A stretch of DNA of 64,000 bases from Sympetrum striolatum (Eukaryota > Arthropoda > Insecta > Odonata > Libellulidae): the NCBI GenBank assembly GCA_947579665.1, contig CANPUZ010000036.1, positions 186,001-250,000 on the forward strand. Direction: 5' to 3'. The translations under genes and the position numbers were made by a program. How positions within the stretch are numbered: the first letter of the stretch is position 1; every line of letters starts with the position of its first letter. The notes beneath the pieces were generated by a model. That model saw nothing but the letters and a program-made list of their open reading frames with translations, made no database searches and had not been told where the DNA came from. Shown here in pieces: positions 1 to 11,064 of the stretch.

Positions 1-40
1 TTGACGCTAGTGGTTTAGCCTGTGACTTTGTATCCTCTCT
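1..40 (-). repeat. Terminal 40 bp of a TTCGA-box unit cut by the window edge
   Basis: The window opens inside the 5' end (B1 class) of a unit lying on the minus strand. The GTATCC terminus at 31-36 and the preceding bases match the same part of complete units. The rest of the copy lies outside the window. Confidence 0.8.
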
Positions 41-98
41 ATATATCTATTATATATAGATGCTTCTCCGGATTCATTCATGTATCCATATATATATA
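41..98. repeat. Junction linker with CCGGA module
   Basis: Short A+T-rich spacer between two units. It carries one copy of the recurring linker module (TCTATTATATATAGATGC followed by TTCTCCGGATTCATTCAT), then a (TA) run. Confidence 0.8.
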
Positions 99-1177
99 CG
101 AGTAAAATGTTGCTTGCATGCTGCAAGCAGATCGACAACACTATTTTCATTACGGCATCATATCGGGACGGCCATCAAAAGAAAAAAATGGATTGAAATT
201 ATTCTTAAAATTCCCTGAAATTCCATGGTCTGGCATCGAACCCGGGTATTTACTGTGAACTAATTATGCAGCACAATAGTACATCACCATCTCTAACTAT
301 TAGTGAAAATTCAAGCAGAAATATGAGCTTCAACTGTCTCAAAAGACGTTCCAATTTTCACAAATTTAAATGACTCTCTGAATTCGAACCAAGGACGATC
401 ATGGAAATCTAAAAAATGTTTCTGAAAGTCATTTATGATCTCTATTTATATGCCGAATTTGAAGTTTCTATAATATTGGCAAGGGTTTTAAAATAATTCC
501 TAAAAATCGGATCAACTTCTGATTGCAGAGACACCTGGTGTCGAACCCAGGACACATTGATAGCTGTGAATGCTCTGTTTGATTTGTATGGACTTGATCT
601 TTCTATATGCAAAGTTTGAAGTCGATATCGTGCCGGGAAGTACCTAAAATTTGTTTCCGTTTTCTCCATAAGAAATGCATTGAGGAATTTAAAAGTCCCT
701 CTGGGATCGAACCAAGGACCATCAGCGAATATGCTAAATTCGATTATGATATATTTTTATGGTATCTAACCTCATACCAAATTTTAAGTTTCTATGCTAT
801 CGGATAAGGGTCCAAAAAAAATCTTAAAAATCGCCACAATGCATTTTAAACGGCCGATTTTTGCCCCGACCTAGCATCGAACCCAGAATATTTTCCGTAA
901 AACTCATTTATGTTTTCGATAGATCATCTTCATATATATAGGCTCCTTGAGTTTTGATTCTCTACCTATCCGGGAAGTATTTTTTTTTAATTCCCGAAAA
1001 TCAAAGCAATGCATTTAAACGGGAAAAATCGGGACTTTGGGGCCCTCTGGAATCGAACCCATGACACTGAGGTTCAAAATCGCAATTTTTCTGGAGGTTA
1101 TACCTTATGGCCAATGTGTCGTAAAAATTTCAAGCCTTTGACGCTAGTGGTTTAGCCTGGGAGTTTGTATCCTCTCT
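99..1177 (-). repeat. TTCGA-box unit 1 (type I, B1)
   Basis: Full 1,079-bp copy. The terminal hairpin is at the left; it reads CATGC rather than CATAC in the loop region, so this copy has a changed hairpin loop. Six B-box-like motifs appear as CGAACC or TCGAACC near 237, 386, 544, 707, 875 and 1052, giving spacings of about 150-177 bp. Confidence 0.85.
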
Positions 1178-1193
1178 ATATATATATATGATA

Positions 1194-2271
1194 CGAGTAA
1201 AATGTTGCTTGCATACTGCAAGCAGATCGACAACACTATTTTCATGTCGGCATCCTATCGGGACGGCCATCAAAAGAAAAAAATGGATTGAAATTTTTCT
1301 TAAAATTCGCTGAAATTCCATCGTCTGGCATTGAACCCGGGTCTTTACTGTGTACTTACTATGCAGGAAAATAGAACATCACCATCTCTAACTATTTGTG
1401 AAAATTCAAGCAGAAATATGGGCTACAACTTCATCAAAAGACGTTCTAATTTTCACGAATTTAAATGGCTCTCTGGATTCGAACCAAGGACGATCTTGGA
1501 AATCTAAAAAATGTTTCTGAAAGTTATTAATGATTTCTATCTATATGCCAAATTTGAAGTTTCTATATTATTGGCAATAGTTTCAAAATAATTCCTAAAA
1601 ATCGGATCAACTTCTGATTGCAGAGACACCTGGTGTCGAACCCAGGACACATTGATAACTGTGATTGCACTGTTTGATTTGTATGGACTTGATCTTTCTA
1701 TATGCAAGGTTTGAAGTTGATATCGGGCCGGGAAGTACCTAAATTTCGTCTCCGTTATCTCCGTAAGAAAAGCATTGAGGAATTTTAATGTCCCTCTGGG
1801 ATCGAACCAAGGACCATCAGCGAATATGTAAAATTTGATTATGAAATACTTTAATGGTATCTAACGTCATACAGAATTTCAAGTTTCTATGCCATCGTAA
1901 AAGGGTCCAAAAAAAATCTTTAAAATCGCCACAATGCATTTTAAACGGCCGATTTTTGCCCCGACCTAGCATCGAACCAAGGATAATATTCGTAGATGTC
2001 TTTATGGATTCCTTTAGATATGCACGTTATCTAGTGGTCCCTTGAATTTCAACTCTCTCCTTTTCCCGGAAGTGCCTCAAAAAAATTTTCGAAAATCCCC
2101 GCCATGTATTCTTATGGACAAAATCACGACTTTAAGGCCTTCTGGAATCGAACCCATGACACCGAGGTTCAAAGTCGGCTTTTTCCTGGAGGTTACACGT
2201 TATGGCCAATATGTCGTAAAAATTTCAAGGCATTGGCACTTGTGGAACATGGTTAGAATTTTGATCCCCTA
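1194..2271 (-). repeat. TTCGA-box unit 2 (type I, B2)
   Basis: Full 1,078-bp copy ending in GATCCCC, the alternative 5' terminus. It is separated from unit 1 by only 16 bp of TA-rich sequence without the linker module. Its first half resembles B1-type unit 1, while its last third resembles other B2 units, so it may be a recombinant between subfamilies. Confidence 0.85.
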
Positions 2272-2294
2272 TATATAACTTATATATATATATA

Positions 2295-3374
2295 TACGAG
2301 TAAAATGTAGCTTGCATACTGCAAGCATATCGGCAATACTAATTTCATATCGGCATCATATCGGGACGGTCCTCAAAAGAAAAGTAAAGGAATCAAATTT
2401 TTCTTAAAATTCGCTGAAATTTCATCGTCTGGCATCGAACCGGGGTCTTCTTGGTAAAATTACTATGCAGCGCAACAAAAGATAACCATCTCTAACTATG
2501 TGTGAAAATTCAAGCAGAAATATTGGCTACAACTGCCTCAAAAGACGTTCTAATTTCACGAATGTAAATGGCTCTCTTGATTCGAACCAAGGACGATCTT
2601 GGAAATCTAAAATTTGTTTCTGAAACCTATATATGATATCTATATATATACCGAATTTCAAGTTTCTATATTATTGGGAAAGGTTTCAAAATAATTCCTA
2701 AATATCGGATCAATTTCTGATTGCAGAGACACCTGGTGTCGAACCCAGGAAATATTGTAATCTGAGAATGCAAAGTTTGATTTGTAAGGGCTGGCTTTTT
2801 TATCATGCAAAGTTTGAAGTCGATAGCATGCCGGGAAGTACCTTAATTTTGTTACCGTTATCTCCGTAAGAAATGCATTGAGAAGTGCAAATGGCCCTCT
2901 GGGATCGAACCAAGGATCATCAGCGAACATCTAAAATTTGATTATGAAATATATTCATTTTATGTATTTACGTGCCGAGTTTCAAGTTTCCATGCCATCG
3001 GGAAAGGGTACGAAAAAAATCTTAAAAATCGCCACAATGCATTTTAAACGGCCGATTTTTGCCTCGACCTAGCATCGAACCCAGTATATTTTTAGTAAAA
3101 CTCATTTATGTTTTCGATAGATCATGACCATATATATCGGCTCCTTGAGTTTTGAGTCCCTACCTATCCGGCAAGTATTTTTTAAAAATTCCCGAAAATC
3201 AAAGCAATGCATTTAAACGGGAAAAATCGGGACTTTGGGGCCCTCTGGAATCGAACCCATGACACTGAGGTTCAAAATCACAATTTTTCTGGCGGTTACA
3301 CGTTATGGCCAATATGTCGTAAAAATTTCAATTCAATGACCCTTGTGGTTTAGGCTGTGAATTTGTATCCTCTC
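2295..3374 (-). repeat. TTCGA-box unit 3 (type I, B1)
   Basis: Full 1,080-bp copy with the GTAGCTTGC hairpin variant at its 3' terminus (left side) and GTATCC at its 5' terminus. All six box positions are recognisable. Confidence 0.85.
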
Positions 3375-3470
3375 TATATATATATATGATATATGAATGA
3401 ATCCGGAGAAGCATCTATATATAATAGATATGAATGAATCCGGAGAAGCATCTATATATAATAGATATAT
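3375..3470. repeat. Junction linker with two CCGGA modules
   Basis: Spacer where two B ends face each other. It holds two direct copies of AATGAATCCGGAGAAGC followed by TCTATATATAATAGA, embedded in TA-rich sequence. Confidence 0.85.
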
Positions 3471-4552
3471 AGAGAGGATACAAACTCACAGCCTAAACCA
3501 CAAGAGTGATTGAGCTGAAATTTTTACGGAGTATTGGCCATAACGTGTAACCACCAGAAAAATTGCGATTAGGATCCTCAGTGTCATGGGTTCGATGCCA
3601 GGGGGCTCCAAAGTCCCGATTTTTCCCGTTTAAATGCATTGCTTTGATTTTCGGGAATTAAAAAAAAATACTTCCCGGATAGGTACAGAATCAAAACTCA
3701 AGGAGCCTTTATATATGGTCATGATCTATCGAAAACATAAATGAGTTTTACGGAAAATAACCTGGGTTCGAGGCTAGGTCGATGCAAATATCTGCCGTTT
3801 AAAAAGCATTGTGGCGATTTTTAAGATTTTTTTTGGACCCTTTCCCGATGGCATGGAAACTTGAAATTCGGTATGAGGTTAGACATCATAAATATATTTC
3901 ATAATCAATTTTTATGCTTTCCCTGATGTTCCTTGGTTCGATCCCAGAGGGCCATTTACATTCCTCAATGCATTTCTTATGGAGATAACGGATTAAAATT
4001 TTAGGTACTTCCCGGCATGATATCGATTTCAAACTTTGCACAAAATAAGATCAAGTCCTTTAAAATCATACTGTGCATTCATAGCGTAAATATATTTCCT
4101 GGGTTCGACACCAGGCGTCTCTTATATCAGTAGTTGATGCGATTTTTATTAATTATTTTGAGCCCTATCCCAATAATATAGAAACTTGAAATTCGGCAAA
4201 TAGATAGAGATCATAAATAACTTTCATGAACATTTTTTAGATTTCCAAGATCGTCCTTGGTTCGAATCCAGAGAGCCATTTACATTCCTGAAATGTAGAA
4301 CGTCGTTTGAGGCAGTTGTTGCAAATATTTGTGCTTGAATTTTCACACATAGTAAGAGATGGTGATTTTCTGTTGTGCTGCATAGTAAGCTTACCAGGAA
4401 GACCCGGGTTCAATGCCAGACGATTAAATTGCAGCGAATTTTAAGAATATTTTCAATACCTTTTTTTTTCTTTTGAGGGCCGTCCCGATATGATGCCGAC
4501 ATGAAATTATTGTTGTCGATCTGCTTGCAGTATGCAAGCTACATTTTACTCG
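3471..4552 (+). repeat. TTCGA-box unit 4 (type I, B1)
   Basis: Full 1,082-bp copy in the orientation opposite to units 1-3. The first monomer reads GGTTCGATGCCAGGGGG instead of GGTTCGATTCCAGAGGG, a variant also seen in units 40 and 41. The hairpin terminus is at 4523-4552. Confidence 0.85.
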
Positions 4553-4571
4553 TATATATATATATATGATA

Positions 4572-4736
4572 CGAGTAAAATGTAGCTTGCATACTGCAAG
4601 CAGATCGGCAATACTAATTTCATATCGGCATCATATCGGGACGGTCCTCAAAAGAAAAAAAAAGGATTGAATCCTTTTTTTTTCTTACAATTAGTATTGC
4701 CGATCTGCTTGCAGTATGCAAGCTACATTTTACTCG
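4572..4736. repeat. Miniature foldback made of two opposed 3' ends
   Basis: A 165-bp element that begins CGAGTAAAATG and ends CATTTTACTCG. Both halves are 3' termini of the unit, each with the GCTTGCA hairpin, facing outwards around the short palindrome GGATTGAATCC. The right arm lacks about 45 bp that the left arm keeps. No B-box monomer remains. Confidence 0.85.
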
Positions 4737-4802
4737 TATCTATTATATATAGATGCTTCTCCGGATTCATTCATATATATACCTATATAGATAGATAGAT
4801 AG
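4737..4802. repeat. Junction linker with CCGGA module and (GATA)n
   Basis: Contains the module in the TCTATTATATATAGATGC orientation, then CTATATAG and a (GATA)n run abutting the GGATAC start of the next unit. Confidence 0.8.
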
Positions 4803-5905
4803 ATAGGATACAAATTCACAGCCTAAACATCAAGCGTCATTGATCTGAAATTTTTATGACATATTGGCCATAACGTGAAACCCCCAGGAAAAAAGAGACT
4901 TTGATCCTCAGTGTCATAGGTTCGATTCCAGAGGGCCCCAAATTCCCGATTTTTCCCGTTTGAATGCATTGCCGTGATTTTTGGGAATTAAAAAAAAATA
5001 CTTTCCGGATAGGTAGAGAAGTAAAACTCAAGGTGCCTATATTTATGGTCTTGGACTTTCGAAAACATCAATGACTTTTACAAAAGTTATTCTGGGTTCG
5101 ATGCTAGGACGATGCAAAGATCTGCCCTTTAAAATACATGGGAGCCGTTTTTCATTATTTTTTTAGATGCACTTATCGAAATGATAGGATGTTCGTGCTT
5201 GGCTGGAAGATGTATGGTACAAATAAGTTTTAGAAAAAAATTTTCATAAGACCGTACTGTTCCTGGGTTCGAAGCCAGAGCACAATAACGTTTCTCTCAT
5301 AAGGAATATAAAGGAAAAGTAGGACGTCATTTGAGGCAGTTGTAACCAATATTTCTGCTTGAATTTGTATACGCGGTTAGAGATGGTGTTTTTCTGTTGT
5401 GCTGCATAGAAAGTATTGCCTGAAAGACCCGGGTTCGATGCCGGGCGGTAAAAATATCCCCCATATATAATACTATGGGGTATCTTTTCGTAATTTTTTT
5501 ATGCATTTATCGATATGTTAGGGAGCTCTTGCTTAGATGGAAGATGTATATTAACAGTTTGTTTAAGAAAAAAAATAGATAAGACCATGCATTTCCTGGG
5601 TTCGATGCCAGAGCACATTATAATTTCTCTAATAAGGAGTGTATGTGAATAGTAGGACGTCGTTTGAGGTAGTTGCACCTAATAGTTTTGCTTGAATTTT
5701 CACACATAGTTTGATATGGTAATCTTCTATTTTGCTGCATAGTAAGTACACCAGGAAGACCGGGGTTCGCTGCCAGGCGATTAAATTGCAGCGAATTCTA
5801 CGAATATTTTGAATTTTTTTTTCTTTTGATGTCCGTTCAGATATGATGCCGATATGAAATTAGTGTTGTTGATCTGCTTGCAGTATGCAAGTAACATTTT
5901 ACTCG
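4803..5905 (+). repeat. TTCGA-box unit 5 (type II, B1)
   Basis: 1,103-bp copy with the alternative core. After the first two monomers come three that differ from type I, with boxes GGTTCGAAGCCAGAGCAC, GGTTCGATGCCGGGCGG and GGTTCGATGCCAGAGCAC, and then the usual last monomer and hairpin. The fourth box forms the hairpin CCCGG-GTTCGATG-CCGGG. Sequence and flanking linker closely match units 11 and 32 in inverted orientation. Confidence 0.85.
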
Positions 5906-5971
5906 TAATAGATAGATGCTTCTCCGGATTCATTCATATATATAGCTATATAGCTATATAGGTATATAGAT
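5906..5971. repeat. Junction linker with module and CTATATAG repeats
   Basis: Module in the GATGCTTCTCCGGATTCATT orientation followed by several CTATATAG-like repeats up to the next GGATAC. Confidence 0.75.
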
Positions 5972-7060
5972 AGGATACAAATTCACAGGCTAAGCCACAA
6001 GCGTCATTGCCTTGAAATTTTTATGACATATTGGCCATAACGTGAAACCCCCAGGAAAAAAGCGACTTTGATCCTCAGTGTCATAGGTTCGATTCCAGAG
6101 TGCCCCAAAGTCCCGATTTTTCCCGTTTGAATGCATTGCCGTGATTTTCGGGAATTTTTAAAAAATACTTTCCGGATAGGTAGAGAAGTAAAACTCAAGG
6201 TGCCTATATTTATGGTCTAGGACTTTCGAAAACATTAATGACTTTCACAAAAATTATCATGGGATCGATGCTAGGACGATGCAAAGATCTGCCCTTTAAA
6301 ATACATGGGAGCCGTTTTTCATTATTTTTTTAGATGCGCTTATCGAAATGATAGGATGTTCGTGCTTTGCTGGAAGATGTATGGTACGAATAAGTTTTAG
6401 AAAAAAATTTTCATAAGACCGTACTATTCCTGGGTTCGAAGCCAGAGCACAATAACGTTTCTCTCATAAGGAATATAAAGGAAAAGTAGGACGTCATTTG
6501 AGGCAGTTGTAACCAATATTTCTGCTTGAATTTGCATACGCGGTTAGAGATGGTGTTTTTCTGTTGTGCTGCATAGAAAGTATTGCCTCAAAGCCCCGGG
6601 TTCGATGCCGGGTGGTAAAAATATCCCCCATATATAATACTATGATGTATCTTTTCATAATTTTTTTAAGCATTTATCGATATGTAAGGGAGCTCTTGCT
6701 TAGATGGAAGATGTATATTAACACTTTGTTTAAGAAAAAAAATAGATAAGACCATGCTGTTCCTGGGTTCGATGCCAGAGCACATTATAATTTCTCACAT
6801 AAGGAGTGTATGTGAAAAGTAGGACGTCGTTTGAGGTAGTTGCACCTAATAGTTTTGCTTGAATTTTCACACATAGTTAGAGATGTTGATCTTCTGTTTT
6901 GCTGCATAGTAAGTACACCAGGAAGACCGGGGTTCCCTGCCAGGCGATTAAATTGCAGCGAATTTTAAGAATATTTTCAATCCTTTTTTTCCTTTCCGGG
7001 ACCGTCCCGATATGATGCCGATATGAAATTAGTGTTGTCGATCTGCTGTTGTCGATCTGC
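5972..7060 (+). repeat. TTCGA-box unit 6 (type II, B1), 3' end lost
   Basis: Closely related to unit 5 but without its terminal hairpin. The sequence stops in TGTTGTCGATCTGC, which is duplicated once in tandem, and then passes straight into TTCTCCGG of the linker. The last box is mutated to GGTTCCCTGCC. Confidence 0.85.
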
Positions 7061-7091
7061 TTCTCCGGATATACCTATATATATATATATA

Positions 7092-8740
7092 CGAGTAAAA
7101 TGTTGCTTGCATACTGCAAGCAGATCGACAACACTAATTTCATATCGGCATTATATCGGGACGGTCCTCAAAAGAAAAAAAAGAAGGATTTAATTTTTTC
7201 TTAAAATTCGCTGGAATTTCATCGTCTGGCATCGAACCCGGGTCTTTTTGGTGAAATTTCTATGCAGCACATCAGAAGATTATCTTCTCTAAATACGTGT
7301 GAAAATTCAAGCAGAAATATTGGCTGCAACTGCCTCAAACGAAGACCTACTTTTCACGAATGTTAATAGCTCTCAGGATTCGAACCAAGGACGATCTAGG
7401 AAAAATAAAATATGTTTTCGAAGTGTATCTGTAAGTTCTATTTATATGCCGAATTTCAAGTTTTAATATTATTGGGAAGGGGTTCAAAATAATTCTTAAA
7501 AATCGGATCATTAACTGATTGTAGAGACGCCTGGTGTCGAAACCTGGACGTATTGGAAGCTGTGAATGCACAAAATGACTTGCTAGAACTTCATCTAATT
7601 TCATACGTAGTTTGAAGTGGATATCATACCGGGAAGTACCTAAAATGTGTTTCCGTTATCCCCATAAGAAATGCATTGTGGAGTGCGAATGGCCCTCTGG
7701 GATCGAACCAAGGACCATCAGCGAATATGTAAAATTTGATTATAAAATATATTTATGATTTCTAACCCCATGCCAAATTTCAAGTTTCCATGCATTCGGG
7801 AAGGGGTCCAAAAAAAATCTTAAAAATCGCCACAATGCATTTTAAACGGCCGATTTTTGCCCCGACCTAGCATCGAACCCAGGATATTCTCCGTAAAACT
7901 CGTTTATGTTTTAGGTAGATCATGTTCATATATATAGGCTCCTTGAGTTTTGATTCTCTACCTATCCGGGAAGTATTTTTTTTTAATTCCCGAAAATCAA
8001 AGCAATGCATTTAAACGGAAGAAATCGGGACTTTGGGGCCCTCTGGAATCGAACCCATGACACTGATGTTCAAAATCGCAATTTTTCTGGAGGTTATACG
8101 TTATTTCATATTCCCTTATGGTCCTTGGTTCGATCCCAGAGGGCCATTTACATTCCTCAATGCATTTCTTATGGAGATTACGGAAACACATTTTAGGTAC
8201 TTCCCGGCACGATAAAGACTTCAATCTTTGCACTAAGAAAGATTAAATGTACGAAAATCAAACTGTGCATTCTTAGCTGTCAATGTGTCCTGGGTTTGAC
8301 ACCAGGTGTCTCTGCAATCAGAAGTTAATCCGATTTTTTGGAATTATTTTGAAACCTTTGCCAATAATATAGAAACTTAAAATTCGGCATATAGATAGAG
8401 ATCATAAATAACTTTCAGAAACAATTTTTAGATTTCCAAGATCGTCCTTGGTTCGAATCCAGAGAGCCATTTAAATTCGTGAAAATTAGAACGTCTTTTG
8501 AGGCAGTTGTTGCCCATATTTCTGCTTGAATTTTCACACATAATTAGAGATGGCGATGTTCTATTGTGCTGCATCGTAAGTTTACAGTAAAGACCCGAGT
8601 TCGATGACAGACGATGGAATTTCAGCGAATTTTAAGAAAAATCCATTCCATTTTTTTCTTTTGATGGCCGTCCCGATATGATGCCGACATGAAAATAGTG
8701 TTGTCGATCTGCTTGCAGTATGCAAGCAACATTTTACTCG
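7092..8740. repeat. TTCGA-box unit 7, orientation-switched chimera
   Basis: Starts as a minus-strand type I copy (7092 to about 8105) that loses its last 60-70 bp including the B end. At about 8106 it switches without a spacer to a plus-strand copy, entering in the third monomer and ending with a normal hairpin terminus at 8740. Both outer ends are therefore 3' termini. The left part belongs to the same subfamily as units 39, 40 and 48. Confidence 0.85.
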
Positions 8741-8801
8741 TATGATATATGAATGAATCCGGAGAAGCATCTATATATAATAGATAGATAGATAGATAGA
8801 T
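8741..8801. repeat. Junction linker with module and (GATA)n
   Basis: Holds AATGAATCCGGAGAAGC, the TATATAATAGA tail and a (GATA)n run leading into GGATAC. Confidence 0.8.
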
Positions 8802-9877
8802 AGGATACTAATTCACAGCCTAAACCACAAGCGTGATTGACTTGAAATTTTTACGACGTATTGGCCATAACGTGTAACCACCAGAAAAAATGTGATTTTG
8901 AACCTCGGTGCCATGGGTTCGATTCCAGAAGGCCCCAAAGTCGCGATTTTCCCCATAAGAATACATGGCGGGGATTTTCCAAAATTTTTTTGAGGCCCTT
9001 TCCGGAAAAGGAGAGAATTGAAATTCGAGGGACCGCTAGAAGCCGTGCATATGCAACGAAAATCAAAAAGACATCTTCGAATTTTGTCCATGGTTCGATG
9101 CTAGGTCAGTGCAAAAATCGGCCGTTTAAAATGCATTGCGGCGATTTTTAAGATTTTTTTTGGATCCTTTCCCGATAACATGGATACTTGAAACTCGGCA
9201 CGTCGATAGATATCATGAATATATATCATAATCAAATTTTAGATGTTCGCTGATGGTCCTTGGTTCGATCCCAGAGGTCCATTTGCACTTCTCAATGCAT
9301 TTCTTACGGAGATAACGGAAACAAAATTAAGGTACTTCCCGGCATGCTATCGACATCAAACTTTGCATGATAGAAAAGCCAGTCGTTACAAATCAAACTT
9401 TGCATTCACAGCTTACAGTATCTCCTGGCTTCGACACCAAATGTCTCTGCATTCAGAAATTGATCCGATTTTTAGGAATTATTTTCAAACCTTTCCCAAC
9501 AATATAGAAACTTGAAATTTGGCATATAGATAGAGATCATAAATAACTTTTAGAAACATATTTTAGATTTCCAAGATCGTCCTTGGTTCGAATCCAGAGA
9601 GCCATTTACATTCGTGAAAATTAAAACGTCTTTTGAGGCAGTTGTAGCCAAATATTTCTGCTTGAATTTTCACACATAGTTAGAATCGGTGATCTTCTAT
9701 TGTGCTGCATAGTAAAATCACCAGAGAGACCCGGGTTCATAGCCAGACGATGAAATTTCAGCGAATTTGAAGAAATATTTCAATCCTTTTTTTTCTATTA
9801 AGGACCGACCCGATATGATGCCGATATAAAATTAGTGTTGTCGATCTGCTTGCAGTATGCAAGCTACATTTTACTCG
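8802..9877 (+). repeat. TTCGA-box unit 8 (type I, B1)
   Basis: 1,076-bp copy. Two boxes are damaged: the fourth reads GGCTTCGACACC and the sixth GGTTCATAGCC. It meets unit 9 tail to tail through only TATATATA, forming a short perfect palindrome ACTCGTATATATATACGAGT. Confidence 0.85.
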
Positions 9878-9887
9878 TATATATATA

Positions 9888-10985
9888 CGAGTAAAATGTA
9901 GCTTGCATACTGCAAGCAGATCGACAACAATAATTTAAAATCGGCATTTTATCAGGACGGTCCTCAAAAAAAAAAAAAAAATTGAAAATATTTTTAAAAT
10001 TCGCTGAAAATTTCATCGTTTGGCATCGAACCCGGGTCTTCCTGCATAACTTACTATTCTATGTTCTGTAGTACTTACAGTACTACAGAAGATCGCCATC
10101 TCTAACAATGTGTGAAAATTCAAGCAGAAATATTGGCTGCAACTGCCTCAAAAGACGTTCTAATTTCCACGAATGTAAATAGCTTTCTAGATTCGAACCA
10201 AGGACGATCTTGGAAATCTAAAACATGTTTCTTAAAATTGTTTATGATCTCTATCTATGTGCCGAATTTCAAGTTTCTATATTATTGGGAAATGTTTCAA
10301 AATAATTCCTAAAAATCGCATCTACTGCTAATTGCAGACACAACTGGTGTCGAACCCAGGACATATTGTAAACTGTGAATCTTCAATTTGATTTTTACTA
10401 ACTTGATCTTTTTTTATGCAAAGTTTGAAGTTGATAGCATGCCGGAAAGTACCGAAATTTTGTTTCCGTTGTCTCCATAAGAAATGCATTGAAAAGTGCC
10501 AATAGCTCTCTGGGATCGAACCAAGGACCATAAGCAAACATGTATCATATTATTATAAAATATATTCATGATATCTATCTACGTGCCGAGTTTCAAGTAT
10601 CCATGTTATTGGGAAAGGATCCAAAAAAAATCTTCAAATTCGCCGCAATGCATTTTAAACGGCCGATTTTTGCCTCGACCTAGCATCGAACCCAGGATAT
10701 TTTCCGCAAAACTCATTTATGTTTTTGATAGATCATGACCATATATAAAGGCTCCTAGATTTTCGACTCTCTACCTATCCCGGAAGTATTTTTTAAAAAT
10801 TCCCGAAAATCAAAGCAATGCATTTAAACGGGAAAAATCGGGACTTTGGGGCCCTCTGGAATCGAACCCATGACACTGAGGTGCAAAATCGCAATTTTTC
10901 TGGCGGTTACACTCTATGGCCAATATGTCGTATAAATATCAAGTCAATGACGCTTGTGGTTTGGCCTGTGAGTTTGTATCCTCTC
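9888..10985 (-). repeat. TTCGA-box unit 9 (type I, B1) with palindromic insertion
   Basis: 1,098 bp, about 20 bp longer than its class. The excess is a 23-nt palindrome at 10066-10088 (stem CTGTAGTACT / AGTACTACAG around TAC) that replaces the usual GCAGCACA of the last monomer. The other monomers are normal. Confidence 0.85.
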
Positions 10986-11064
10986 TATATATATATATGA
11001 ATATATATATGGATACATGAATGAATCCGGAGAAGCATCTATATATAATAGATATATATATATA
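10986..11064. repeat. Junction linker with CCGGA module
   Basis: TA-rich spacer with one module copy in the AATGAATCCGGAGAAGC orientation. Confidence 0.75.
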
